From Wocania ichthyoenteri Th78 (GTDB taxonomy: Bacteria; Bacteroidota; Bacteroidia; Flavobacteriales; Flavobacteriaceae), in NCBI RefSeq assembly GCF_000789235.1, contig NZ_KN525716.1, forward strand, positions 1,465,674-1,529,673: a stretch of 64,000 nucleotides of DNA, read 5' to 3'. The notes under the pieces are model-generated. The model saw nothing but the letters and a program-made list of their open reading frames with translations. It was not told the origin of the DNA and did no database searches. Both the position numbers and the translations under genes were made by a program. Below, in pieces: positions 51,676-60,825 of the stretch; position 1 is the stretch's first letter; each line of letters starts with the position of its first letter.

Positions 51676-53286
51676 ATGAATAAGACCCTTTCTAACTTTA
51701 TTTTTATAGCGTTTATAAGCTTGGCTTTTATTAACTGCGCCAATCGTGGCACACCTGGTGGCGGACCAAAAGATGAAACGCCTCCAAGCATCGAAAAGTC
51801 AACTCCAGAGAATTTTTCTACTAATTTTAAAGGCAACGAAATCAAGATTGTTTTTGATGAATATATTAAGATAAAAGATATACAAAAGCAGCTTATTATT
51901 TCACCTCCCATGAAATGGCAACCAGATATAACACCGCTTGGTAGTGCCAGTAAAGAAATTACCATTAAAATTAACGATACACTGCTACCCAATACAACAT
52001 ACGCTTTCAACTTTGGAAATAGCATTACCGATAATAATGAAGGGAATCCATTTCCTTATTATAGATACGTACTATCAACAGGCGATTATATAGATTCGTT
52101 AACCGTAAAAGGACAAATTATTGACGCTTTAAAACGGCAACCTGAAACCTTTGTATCGGTAGCTTTATATGAAATAGATTCAACATTTCATGATTCTATC
52201 ATCTATAAAGAAACGCCTAAATATATTACCAATACGCTTGATAGTGTTACCACCTTTTCTATCGAAAACATAAAAGCTGGAAAATATATGCTAATGGCTC
52301 TAAAAGATGGCAATAATGATAATAAATTTCAACAGAAAACGGATCAAATAGCGTTTCACGAGAGCTTTATAGATATTCCTAACGATTCACTTTATACCTT
52401 AAAATTATTCTCTGAAAAACCTGATTTTAAAGCTATTAGACCACGTTTAATTTCTGGCGAAAAAATTGCTTTTGGCTACGAGGGTGATTATAAAGACATG
52501 GATATTAAAATAACATCTGAAACCCCAGAAGATTTTACACATAGAATTACTAAAGACGAAAAAACAGACACACTTTACTATTGGTACAAACCTAGATTAA
52601 AAGCAGATTCATTGCTTTTTAAAGTGTCGCATCCCACTTTTGAAAAAGATTTTACGGTACGAATAAGCGAGCAAAAAAGAGATTCATTAATAATTAAAAC
52701 ACAACCATCTGGAAACATAAGCTACGAAGAACCTTTCAAGATTTTTGCAAACACACCTTTTACAGCCTTTGATGCTTCAAAGATTAGTATTATGGATAAA
52801 GATTCTACAAATATAGATTTTACTACCCAATACGATTCTATTACAAACGCATACAATTTCAACTTTAAAAAAACAGAAGACAACGCTTATAAATTACAAG
52901 TTTTACCAGAGGCTTTCGTCGATTTTTTTGATAATACTAATGACACCTTAAATTATGCTGTGAGCACAAAAAAAGAATCTGATTTTGGATATGTAAGATT
53001 TACTCTCGTGAATGTTAAATATCCTATTATATTTCAATTAACTGACGCAAAAGGCGAAGTTAAATACGAGCAATATGCTACAAAACCTAAAGCCTTAGAT
53101 TTTTTAAATTTAGATTCTGGGAAGTACTATATTAGAGTTATTTTTGATACTAATGGCAATGGCAAATACGACTCTGGTAATTACCTCAAAAAGATTCAAC
53201 CAGAGCGTGTAAGTCATTTTGAAATGGATGACGAAATTAGATCAGATTGGGGACTTGTGCAAACTTTAAATTTTATTGAAGAGTAA
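51676..53286 (+). CDS. Lipoprotein with bacterial Ig-like (Big_5/SbsA-type) domain
   Basis: Protein of 536 residues from the ATG at 51676: the signal ends AFINC20 and is followed by ANRGTPGGGPKDETPPSI. Residues about 30-130 form an Ig-like domain of the SbsA type (TPENFSTNFKGNEIKIVFDEYI ... LPNTTYAFNFGNSITD). The rest consists of beta-rich segments including a prealbumin-like end (LDFLNLDSGKYYIRVIFDTNGNGKYD). It is probably anchored in the outer membrane and of unknown function. It overlaps the convergent amidase gene by 14 bp. Confidence 0.85.
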   Translation: MNKTLSNFIFIAFISLAFINCANRGTPGGGPKDETPPSIEKSTPENFSTNFKGNEIKIVFDEYIKIKDIQKQLIISPPMKWQPDITPLGSASKEITIKINDTLLPNTTYAFNFGNSITDNNEGNPFPYYRYVLSTGDYIDSLTVKGQIIDALKRQPETFVSVALYEIDSTFHDSIIYKETPKYITNTLDSVTTFSIENIKAGKYMLMALKDGNNDNKFQQKTDQIAFHESFIDIPNDSLYTLKLFSEKPDFKAIRPRLISGEKIAFGYEGDYKDMDIKITSETPEDFTHRITKDEKTDTLYYWYKPRLKADSLLFKVSHPTFEKDFTVRISEQKRDSLIIKTQPSGNISYEEPFKIFANTPFTAFDASKISIMDKDSTNIDFTTQYDSITNAYNFNFKKTEDNAYKLQVLPEAFVDFFDNTNDTLNYAVSTKKESDFGYVRFTLVNVKYPIIFQLTDAKGEVKYEQYATKPKALDFLNLDSGKYYIRVIFDTNGNGKYDSGNYLKKIQPERVSHFEMDDEIRSDWGLVQTLNFIEE

Positions 53287-54052
53287 ATACATCTCTATCA
53301 TCTAAAAATTTAAGTTTATTTCTATAGCCAGAAATATGTCTTTTTTCTAAAGTAACGATTTCTACTTGCTCTTTATTGGGTTTAAATGTGGTTAGTGTAT
53401 TCCCTAAAACATCGTAAACCGAAGAATGTCCTGAATATTCACTATTTACACCATCAATCCCCACTCGATTAACACCAATACAGTAACTCATATTTTCAAT
53501 AGCGCGTGCTTTTAATAAAGTATCCCAAGCAGATACTCTTGGTTCTGGCCAATTAGCAACATAGATTAAAACATCGTAACCCTCGGTATTTCTCGCCCAA
53601 ACGGGAAAGCGTAAATCGTAACAAATTAAAGGACAAATTTTCCAGCCTTTGTAATTCATAATTACTTTCTCGTTTCCAGCAGTAAACACTTTATCTTCTC
53701 CAACTAATGTAAAGGTGTGCCGCTTATTATAAATACTAATTTTTCCAGAAGGTTCAACAAATAATAATCGGTTATAATATTTGTTTTCTTCTGAAATAAT
53801 TAGACTCCCAACAATAGCTGCATTATGTTTAGAAGCTTCATTTTTCATCCACTCTACTGTTTTGCCTTGCATAGTTTCTGCAACTTTTTTGGCATACATT
53901 GTAAAACCTGTTGTAAACATTTCTGGCAAAATAATTACATCGACAGATTCAGAAATACTTTTAAGTTTTTCTGAAAAATTCTTCCTATTTAGTTCTGGAT
54001 TTTCCCAAACTAAATCAGATTGTACTACTGCTATTTTAAGTTGTTCGTACAT
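53273..54052 (-). CDS. Omega-amidase / carbon-nitrogen hydrolase (YafV/Nit2-like)
   Basis: Protein of 259 residues with the nitrilase triad Glu44 (LPEMFTTG), Lys109 (YNKRHTF) and Cys143 (ICYDLRFP). The group that includes YafV and Nit2 hydrolyses alpha-ketoglutaramate, the by-product of glutamine transaminases, and related amides. A methionine-type aminotransferase lies two genes upstream on the same strand, which supports this role in methionine salvage. The family also holds other amidases, so the exact substrate is inference. Confidence 0.88.
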   Translation of the reverse strand: MYEQLKIAVVQSDLVWENPELNRKNFSEKLKSISESVDVIILPEMFTTGFTMYAKKVAETMQGKTVEWMKNEASKHNAAIVGSLIISEENKYYNRLLFVEPSGKISIYNKRHTFTLVGEDKVFTAGNEKVIMNYKGWKICPLICYDLRFPVWARNTEGYDVLIYVANWPEPRVSAWDTLLKARAIENMSYCIGVNRVGIDGVNSEYSGHSSVYDVLGNTLTTFKPNKEQVEIVTLEKRHISGYRNKLKFLDDRDVFTLQ

Positions 54053-54057
54053 AATAT

Positions 54058-54525
54058 TTAAACACGTTTTAACTTCTTTTCTGATTTTTTATGGGCTTCT
54101 TTAAATCTTTCGATCTTTTTAAGCCACATTGCTTCATTTTCAGGAGATAGCTTACCTTTCTTTTTTAGTCTCTCATATTTTTCGATAGATTGCCTGTGTT
54201 TTTTAGACGATTTATCAAAATTTGACTGTGCTTTTTGTTTTTGTTTCAAAGCTTTTTCAGCCTTTTTCTGTTTATTCTCTGCTGTTTTTTGACTTTTCTC
54301 AGCCTTTTTTAGCTTTTTAGCCGATTGTTTAACTTGTGCTATTTTCTTATCAAAAGCAATCATTATTCTTTGCTGTTCTTCAACAGAAAGCGTACTCGTA
54401 ACATCTGCTCCATCCTTTAAAATACTTTTCCCTTTTACCGTATAAGTATTCCCATTAAAATTTACTTCTTGAGCATTTAGTATAAAACTAAAAGATACAA
54501 ATACTATTACAAACCAAAATTTCAT
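54058..54525 (-). CDS. Small exported lysine-rich coiled-coil protein
   Basis: Protein of 155 residues with a signal peptide (about 1-18, ending ILNAQ). A short ordered region (NGNTYTVKGKSILKDG) precedes a long highly charged helix rich in Lys, Gln and Glu (KQSAKKLKKAEKSQKTAEN). I do not recognise a family with a known function. It lies 5 bp upstream of the omega-amidase gene on the same strand, so it may be in the same transcript. Periplasmic or surface location is likely. Confidence 0.7.
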   Translation of the reverse strand: MKFWFVIVFVSFSFILNAQEVNFNGNTYTVKGKSILKDGADVTSTLSVEEQQRIMIAFDKKIAQVKQSAKKLKKAEKSQKTAENKQKKAEKALKQKQKAQSNFDKSSKKHRQSIEKYERLKKKGKLSPENEAMWLKKIERFKEAHKKSEKKLKRV

Positions 54526-54589
54526 GATAAACTATTTTTTAAATTTTAATATAATTTTTAGACACCATTTTTATAAAAAAGTTACTTTT

Positions 54590-55732
54590 TTAAATAGAAT
54601 TTAAAATATCTGCGGCGCGTTTTAATGTTTCATTCTTTTTTGCAAAACAAAATCTGAGTATTTTACTGTTAACTTCGGTATTATAAAAAACCGATATAGG
54701 AATCGATGCTAATTTATTTTCAATAGTTAAGCGTTTTGCAAAATCTACATCATTTTCTTTAGTAATTTCTGAATAATCTAAAAGTTGAAAATAAGTGCCT
54801 TTTGATGCTGTAAACTTAAACCGTGAATCTTTTATCAAACCTAAAAAAGAATCTCTCTTTTCTTGATAGAAAGCTGATAATTCTAAATAGTGATTTTCGT
54901 TTTCCAAGTATTCAGCTAACGCCTCTTGCATGGGATGATTTACACAAAACACATTAAACTGATGCACTTTTCTAAACTCATCCATAAGTGCTTTCGGCGC
55001 ACAACAGTAGCCAATTCTCCAACCCGTGTTATGAAATGTTTTACCAAATGATGCCACTACAAAACTTCTAGATTTTAATTCTGAAAACAAACATGCACTT
55101 TGGTGTTTTTCACCATCAAACACAATATGCTCATAAACCTCATCACTCAATACTATAATATTTGTTCCTTTTGTTATGTCTTGTAATTGAAGCATATCTG
55201 TTTCAGAAAAAACAGTCCCAATTGGGTTTTGAGGCGTATTAATAATAATCATTTTTGTACGATTATTAATTTTTGCTTTTACTGCATTCCAATCCACTTT
55301 AAAATTTGGAGATTCTAATGCCATCGAAATTGTTTTTCCACCGTTTAATTCAATAGCAGGTTCGTAACAATCGTAAGCCGGATGAAAAATAACAACCTCA
55401 TCTTTCAGTTTTATAAACGCCAAAATAATGCTAAAAATAGCTTGAGTTGCACCAGTAGTAATTGTAATTTCTGTTTCTGGGTGATATGTAGAACTATATA
55501 GTAAATCGAGTTTTTTAGCTATGGATTCTCGCAACTCTATACTACCTTGCATAGGCGCATATTGATTATAGCCATTATGCATAGCCTTAGTAACCAAATC
55601 AATAAGTTTTTCATCCATTTTAAAATCTGGAAAACCTTGCGATAAGTTTATGGCATTGTGCGCTCTAGCCAAAGCACCCATAATTGTAAAAATGGTTGTA
55701 CCAACATGTGGAAGTTTAGAAATATGTTGCAT
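54590..55732 (-). CDS. PLP-dependent methionine-type aminotransferase (YbdL-like)
   Basis: Protein of 380 residues, fold type I aminotransferase. Features are INLSQGFPDF, ITTGATQAIFS, NTPQNPIGTVFS, VLSDEVYEHIVFDG and Lys231 in SFGKTFHNTGWRIGY, the Schiff-base lysine. YbdL-type enzymes transaminate methionine or its keto acid, often with glutamine as donor. The omega-amidase downstream would remove the resulting alpha-ketoglutaramate, which fits methionine salvage. Confidence 0.9.
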   Translation of the reverse strand: MQHISKLPHVGTTIFTIMGALARAHNAINLSQGFPDFKMDEKLIDLVTKAMHNGYNQYAPMQGSIELRESIAKKLDLLYSSTYHPETEITITTGATQAIFSIILAFIKLKDEVVIFHPAYDCYEPAIELNGGKTISMALESPNFKVDWNAVKAKINNRTKMIIINTPQNPIGTVFSETDMLQLQDITKGTNIIVLSDEVYEHIVFDGEKHQSACLFSELKSRSFVVASFGKTFHNTGWRIGYCCAPKALMDEFRKVHQFNVFCVNHPMQEALAEYLENENHYLELSAFYQEKRDSFLGLIKDSRFKFTASKGTYFQLLDYSEITKENDVDFAKRLTIENKLASIPISVFYNTEVNSKILRFCFAKKNETLKRAADILNSI

Positions 55733-55810
55733 TTTTTAATTATTATTGGCAGTAAATTTACATAATAAATATATGCTTTATATATTTGATTTTATTCTAA
55801 AGTTTATACC

Positions 55811-57898
55811 ATGAAATACCTAAAAATTTTATTGTTTTTTATAACATTAAACACCTTTGCTCAACAAGGAGGTATGTGGATTCCTTCGCTATTAGAAGGT
55901 ATGAATGAAGACGAAATGACTAGCTTAGGCAGTAAACTAACCGCCAAAGATATTTATGATATTAACAATTCCAGTTTAAAAGATGCTATTGGACATTTTA
56001 ATGGTGGTTGCACTAGTGAAGTAATTTCCCCTAAAGGGCTCATTTTAACGAATCACCATTGCGGATTTAGTCAAATACAATCGCACTCTTCTCTTGAAAA
56101 TGATTATTTAAAAAATGGTTTTTGGGCGATGAGCTATGAGGAAGAGCTACCCAACAATGGTTTATTTGTTGAGTTCATAGTTAGTATCCATGATGTTTCT
56201 AAAAATGTTTTAGCAGATATAAATGAGAATATGACTGAAAAAGAAAAACAGTCTACTATTGATAAAAATAGTAATGGAATATTAAAAAATTGGACTAAAG
56301 AAGCTTGGCAAGATGTAAAAGTTAAATCGTTTTACAAAGGCAATCAGTACTTTTTGTTTGTTACTGAACGTTTTGAAGATATTCGTTTAGTTGGTGCACC
56401 GCCAACCAGTATTGGTAAGTTTGGTAGTGATACTGATAATTGGGTATTCCCAAGGCATACAGGCGATTTTTCTTTGTTTAGAATTTATGCAGATGCCAAT
56501 AATCGTCCTGCAAAATATAATATAAACAACAAGCCATATACACCAAAACATTTTCTGCCAATATCTTTAGATGGTGTTGAAGAAGGCGATTTTACTATGG
56601 TATTTGGTTTTCCAGGTAGAACCAACGAATATTTACCTGCCGTAGCTATAGAGCATATTACCAAAAATTACAACCCCACAAATATTGCGATTCGCGAAGC
56701 TGCTTTGAAAGTAATTAACGAAAAAATGAAAGCTGATGACGATGTACGCATTAAATACGCCTCTAAACAAGCTAGAATTGCTAATGCGTGGAAAAAATGG
56801 ATAGGTGAAAATTTGGGTATTGAAAAAAGTAATGCTGTAGAAAAACGACGCGCTTTTGAAACTACTTATACCAAAGCTTTAAAAGAAAAAGGTTTAGAAG
56901 AAAAATATGGTGATATTCTTCCAGAGTTCAATCGTTTATACAAAGATTTTGCACCTGTAGATATCAAGCGCCGTAATTTTATTGAAGTTTTTTTAACTAC
57001 TAATGAGTTAATGCAAATGACTTTTAGAACCTATCAAGTGGTACAAGCCATTAAAGATAATCCTAGTGTTTTTGAACGCGCAAAAGAAAGTCTTATTGGG
57101 AGATTTAAGGGTATTCATAAAAATTATAATGTTGATGTAGACAGAGGTATTTTTAATAGCGTAATGCCTCTATACGCTAATCATGTGGATGCTTCAATTT
57201 ATGATAAAACGGCATTTACAAATTTAGATTCGGCTTTAAAATTATTAGAAGGTTCTCCAAAAGAAGTTTTGAAAAACATTAATAACGATGCCGCTTACAA
57301 ATACGCAAAACCCCTTATTGATGAGTTTTATAATGTGATAGACAAAGAATTTCAGCAAAAAAACGAGACCATAACCGCTTTACAAACTAAATACATGACG
57401 GCGCTAATGGAGGCTTTACCAAATGCACGTTATTTTCCAGACGCCAATAGCACACTTCGCGTAACTTATGGTCAGGTTCGCGGCTACGCCCCAAGAGACG
57501 CTGTGTATTATAATCATGTGAGTTATTTAGATGGTGTTATTGAAAAGTATATTCCAGGAGATTATGAATTTGATGTTCCTCAAAAATTACGTGATTTATA
57601 TGCTGCTAAAGATTACGGGCAATATGCTGACACCAATGGAAAAGTACCTGTTTGCTTTTTAGGAACTAACCATACTACTGGCGGAAATTCAGGTAGTCCA
57701 GCTATTGATGCACACGGGAATTTAGTAGGTTTAAATTTTGATCGTGTTTGGGAAGGCACGATGAGTGATATGAATTACGACCCGGAAATTTGCCGAAATA
57801 TTATGGTAGATTTACGTTACGTGCTTTTTATAATTGATAAATATGCAGGCGTCAAACATTTAATTGATGAAATGGAATTAGTGCATCCTAAAAAATAA
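55811..57898 (+). CDS. S46-family dipeptidyl-peptidase, DPP11-like
   Basis: Protein of 695 residues with a signal peptide (about 1-18) and the S46 layout. The catalytic histidine is in TNHHCGF (82-83) and the serine is Ser627 in TGGNSGSP. Arg645, in NFDRVWEG, lies 18 residues past the serine, the spacing of Ser655 and Arg673 in Porphyromonas gingivalis DPP11. There arginine selects Asp or Glu in P1, whereas DPP7 has glycine. It should release dipeptides after acidic residues in the periplasm, for protein nutrition. Specificity is inferred from that residue. Confidence 0.93.
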   Translation: MKYLKILLFFITLNTFAQQGGMWIPSLLEGMNEDEMTSLGSKLTAKDIYDINNSSLKDAIGHFNGGCTSEVISPKGLILTNHHCGFSQIQSHSSLENDYLKNGFWAMSYEEELPNNGLFVEFIVSIHDVSKNVLADINENMTEKEKQSTIDKNSNGILKNWTKEAWQDVKVKSFYKGNQYFLFVTERFEDIRLVGAPPTSIGKFGSDTDNWVFPRHTGDFSLFRIYADANNRPAKYNINNKPYTPKHFLPISLDGVEEGDFTMVFGFPGRTNEYLPAVAIEHITKNYNPTNIAIREAALKVINEKMKADDDVRIKYASKQARIANAWKKWIGENLGIEKSNAVEKRRAFETTYTKALKEKGLEEKYGDILPEFNRLYKDFAPVDIKRRNFIEVFLTTNELMQMTFRTYQVVQAIKDNPSVFERAKESLIGRFKGIHKNYNVDVDRGIFNSVMPLYANHVDASIYDKTAFTNLDSALKLLEGSPKEVLKNINNDAAYKYAKPLIDEFYNVIDKEFQQKNETITALQTKYMTALMEALPNARYFPDANSTLRVTYGQVRGYAPRDAVYYNHVSYLDGVIEKYIPGDYEFDVPQKLRDLYAAKDYGQYADTNGKVPVCFLGTNHTTGGNSGSPAIDAHGNLVGLNFDRVWEGTMSDMNYDPEICRNIMVDLRYVLFIIDKYAGVKHLIDEMELVHPKK

Positions 57899-57920
57899 TC
57901 TACAACGAAATAAAACATTC

Positions 57921-57958
57921 AGACCTGTCAGTTTTAAAAATTCGACAGGTCTTTTTTT
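57921..57958. terminator. Terminator between S46 peptidase and LytTR genes
   Basis: AGACCTGTC (57921-57929) and GACAGGTCT (57943-57951) form a 9-bp stem followed by T-runs, between two convergent genes. Confidence 0.75.
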
Positions 57959-57961
57959 ATA

Positions 57962-58657
57962 TCAAATAATCTTTAATTGTTTTAACAACTCTTGCTTGTA
58001 CGTTCTGCCAATAGGGATTTTATTATCTTTTATAAAAAGCGTATTTCCTGAAATTTTGTCAACAAACTTGCTATTAATAATAAAAGATTTATGGACTTGA
58101 TTAAATTGATTTTCTGGCAATTTAGCAGTCCAATTTTTTAAAGAATCAATGTATGATAATTTTTGTGTTTCGGTAACTACAGTAATATAATTTCTGTCTG
58201 ATTCAATGTATAAAATTGAGTTTAAAACAATCTTATGAAGTGTTTTATCAACATTTAAAAAAATACTTTTTTCATCTTTTCCTTCAGTACTATTATTTGG
58301 TGTTTCAATCCTGTCTTTAGCTTTGTTAATAGCTTTTAAAAAGCGGTCGAACGAAAAAGGTTTTACTAAATAATCAACAATAGTATCAAGCTCAAAACTG
58401 CTTACTGCATAATCGGGATATGCTGTAGTCATTATAATTGCTGGCGGATTTTTAATAGTTTTTATAAAATCTAATCCAGACATATCGGGCAAATTAATAT
58501 CTAAAAAAACGACATCAACCGTATTGGAGTTTAAAAATGAATTGGCTTCAATTGCTGCTTTAAACGTATCGATTAAATTTAGATTAGGCACTTTATCAAT
58601 AAAATGCTTTAAAATGCTTTGGGCAGGAATTTCGTCTTCAATGATGATGCAATTCAT
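57962..58657 (-). CDS. LytTR-type response regulator
   Basis: Protein of 231 residues: receiver domain with Asp53 (FLDINLPDMSG) and a C-terminal LytTR DNA-binding domain (ILYIESDRNYITVVTETQKL, FNQVHKSFIINSKFVDKI, IPIGRTYKQELL). It is convergent with the S46 gene and downstream of its kinase gene, separated by a hairpin repeat. LytTR proteins bind 9-bp direct repeats 21-22 bp apart; three such repeats lie upstream of the kinase gene. Confidence 0.94.
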   Translation of the reverse strand: MNCIIIEDEIPAQSILKHFIDKVPNLNLIDTFKAAIEANSFLNSNTVDVVFLDINLPDMSGLDFIKTIKNPPAIIMTTAYPDYAVSSFELDTIVDYLVKPFSFDRFLKAINKAKDRIETPNNSTEGKDEKSIFLNVDKTLHKIVLNSILYIESDRNYITVVTETQKLSYIDSLKNWTAKLPENQFNQVHKSFIINSKFVDKISGNTLFIKDNKIPIGRTYKQELLKQLKII

Positions 58658-58698
58658 ATATTCATTTTTGATGTATCTTAGAGTAATTTAGATTTTTA

Positions 58699-58770
58699 TC
58701 GGAATTGTATAGAGAACCTATTTACTTCTCGATACAAAATTATTTTTCAATAATTTCACTCAAACTGACA
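58699..58770. repeat. TCTCGATAC...CACTC...TGACA hairpin repeat, copy A
   Basis: TCTCGATACA (58727-) opens the unit, AATTATT and AATAATT form an inner stem, and TTTCACTCAAACTGACA closes it at 58770. A half copy in opposite orientation (GGAATTGTATAGAGAA) lies at about 58700-58716. It separates the LytTR regulator from its kinase gene and belongs to the family found at 60826, 60910 and 61265. Confidence 0.6.
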
Positions 58771-58776
58771 GTTTTT

Positions 58777-59748
58777 TTAATTCAAATTCAATTTTAAATA
58801 TACTTTAAAACTTTCTGCTTTTTCAATTGTAAAATTATAGGTGTCTTTATAAATAAGCTCCAATCGTTTTTCTAGGTTTTGCAAGCCTATTTTAAAATCG
58901 TTTTCGCTTACTTTTTCTTTGTTAAAATCGTTTTCGCAAATACATTCTAAAATACCATTTTCAACAATAATACGTATTGAAATAGCACTATTTAAAGTAC
59001 TGTGTTTAAAAGCATTTTCTATAATGGTTATTAAAAGTAATGGTGCGATTTTATGATGAAACGAATCTATATTTTTTGAATACTGAATGGTTTTTGTGCC
59101 CTCAGTTCTTAACTTCTGAAATTTTATATAATTATCAATAAACTGAATCTCTTTTTCTAAAGAAATGGTTTCTGCATTGCTTTCGTAAAGCACATGTTTT
59201 AAATTATCTGAAAGCATTAAAATTAGGTCTGCTGCTTCGTTTGGTTTTTCTAAAGTATAAGAATAAATGGTGTTCAAATTATTAAAAAGCACATGCGGAT
59301 TGATTTGCGATTTTAAAAACTTCAATTCCATTTCGGTATGTTCTTTTTTAATCTCCTCCACTTCGGCCTGTTCATCTAAAAAACGATAAAGCATCCAAAC
59401 AAAAGAGAAGAAAATAAGTGGTACCAAGGTTTGCCATAAGTAATCGCTCAAGCATTTCATAATTGAGCAACCACACTGCGCAAATACATTACAATATAGT
59501 TGAGTTGCAAAAAAAGAAATGGCTACAAACACAAAAGCATATAGAATATAAAAACGCTTTTTAATAAAAAACGGAAGTAACACAAAATGATTGGCGTACA
59601 CTATAATAACGAGTATAGAAAGGTATTGCAAAAACGGATTTTCGCTCCAATAATAATCTGAAAATAAAAAAAGTGAGACAAAAATAAACAGCATCCAAAA
59701 CAAGATGTGCACCAAAATTTGCGAGGTATGTTTGTGTAAAGTCACCAT
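58777..59748 (-). CDS. LytS-like sensor histidine kinase
   Basis: Protein of 323 residues with four hydrophobic helices in the first 125, a short linker, and a His_kinase domain with His152 in SQINPHVLFNNLN, then an ATPase domain (IIENAFKHS, GIGLQNL-type KIGLQNLEKRLEL). This is the usual partner of LytTR regulators. It heads the two-gene minus-strand unit and is divergent from a thioredoxin-like gene whose promoter region carries LytTR-type repeats. Confidence 0.92.
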   Translation of the reverse strand: MVTLHKHTSQILVHILFWMLFIFVSLFLFSDYYWSENPFLQYLSILVIIVYANHFVLLPFFIKKRFYILYAFVFVAISFFATQLYCNVFAQCGCSIMKCLSDYLWQTLVPLIFFSFVWMLYRFLDEQAEVEEIKKEHTEMELKFLKSQINPHVLFNNLNTIYSYTLEKPNEAADLILMLSDNLKHVLYESNAETISLEKEIQFIDNYIKFQKLRTEGTKTIQYSKNIDSFHHKIAPLLLITIIENAFKHSTLNSAISIRIIVENGILECICENDFNKEKVSENDFKIGLQNLEKRLELIYKDTYNFTIEKAESFKVYLKLNLN

Positions 59749-59838
59749 TAATTGCTGTTGAAAGTAAACAGAAATGCTATAACCATCAAAAAATTATGTA
59801 CAAAAAGCCCTTATAGTATTGCAAACTGCATAAATATT

Positions 59839-59908
59839 GCCGTTTGTAAATTTAAGTATGCTGTTTGTAAATTTAATTCGCGTCGTTTACAAAACTGTTT
59901 TAGGTTTG
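59839..59908 (+). promoter_or_regulatory. Three LytTR-type repeats and a -7 element
   Basis: GCCGTTTGT (59839), GCTGTTTGT (59860) and GTCGTTTAC (59882) lie 21 and 22 bp apart, the spacing of known LytTR sites. The first two share the 14 bases GTTTGTAAATTTAA. TAGGTTTG at 59901-59908 is a perfect TAnnTTTG without a -33 partner. The sites would sit near -25, -47 and -68, as for an activator. The leader to the ATG at 59932 is about 21 nt. Confidence 0.6.
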
Positions 59909-59931
59909 GTTTGTCAATTAAAATCATCAGA

Positions 59932-60822
59932 ATGAAACGAACAGTTACCTTATCCATCTTTTTACTTAATCTACTTTTTTCATTTTCTCAAACGGCTAAC
60001 AAACTTACGGCCGACAAAAAAGGGAATGAGCTTTTATTGGGAGAAATCTCGAAATCTGATTTAACCAATAACACATTCAACACTTGGTTTTCTGAAAATT
60101 ACGACGATTATTTAGTTAATAAAGGTATTACTAAACAATTAAAAGATTCGTTAAATCAATATGAAATTAAAGCCTTTTTAGGAACTTGGTGTGGCGACAG
60201 CAAACTTGAAATCCCTCGTTTTTACAAAGTTTTAGAAGCTGCTAAATTTCCTGAAAGTCAATTACAAGTTATTGCTGTTAATAGAACTAAAGAGGCTTAC
60301 AAGCAAAGTCCGAATCATGAAGAGAAAGGATTAAACATTCATCGAGTTCCTACTTTTATTTTCTATAAAAATGGTAAAGAAGTGAATAGAATTGTTGAAC
60401 ATCCTAAAGAAACTTTAGAGCGCGATATTTTAAATATTATTACAAAAAATAAGTACACGCCTAATTATATGGCTGCTAATTATATGTACTATTTACTCAA
60501 CTCTAAAACCTTAGATAGCTTAAAATTAGAGGAGTCTGTTTTAGTTTCAAGATTAGCAGAATTTGTAAAAGGTAGCAGAGAATTAAACACTTTTGGCTAC
60601 TCGCTTTTACGTTCTAATCAAACTGAAAAAGCATTATATGTTTTCGATTTAAACACCAAAATATTCCCTTATAAATACAATGTTTATGATAGTTTGGGTG
60701 AAGCTTTTTTTGAAGTAAAAAATTATACTGAAGCTTTAAAAAATTATTATAAGGTATTGAGTTTAAAACCAGATTATAAAAATGCTATAAGTATGATTGA
60801 GGAGATAAAATCAAAAATATAA
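59932..60822 (+). CDS. Exported thioredoxin-fold protein with C-terminal TPR
   Basis: Protein of 296 residues from the ATG at 59932; a longer frame would read through the promoter. It has a signal peptide ending about SFSQ20. A thioredoxin-like domain spans about 60-165 with GTWCGDS (single cysteine in place of CxxC) and a cis-proline motif HRVPTFIFYKNG. Tetratricopeptide-like helices lie at the C-terminus (NVYDSLGEAFFEVKNYTEALKNYYKVLSL). The CxxS-type site cannot form an internal disulfide, so it may act as an isomerase or binding protein. It is probably a target of the adjacent LytTR system. Confidence 0.83.
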   Translation: MKRTVTLSIFLLNLLFSFSQTANKLTADKKGNELLLGEISKSDLTNNTFNTWFSENYDDYLVNKGITKQLKDSLNQYEIKAFLGTWCGDSKLEIPRFYKVLEAAKFPESQLQVIAVNRTKEAYKQSPNHEEKGLNIHRVPTFIFYKNGKEVNRIVEHPKETLERDILNIITKNKYTPNYMAANYMYYLLNSKTLDSLKLEESVLVSRLAEFVKGSRELNTFGYSLLRSNQTEKALYVFDLNTKIFPYKYNVYDSLGEAFFEVKNYTEALKNYYKVLSLKPDYKNAISMIEEIKSKI

Positions 60823-60825
60823 TAA

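Noticed and set aside
59752-59931. Upstream coding extension of the thioredoxin-TPR protein
   Set aside because: The stretch contains the LytTR-type repeats and -7 element; the ATG at 59932 is followed at once by a signal peptide.
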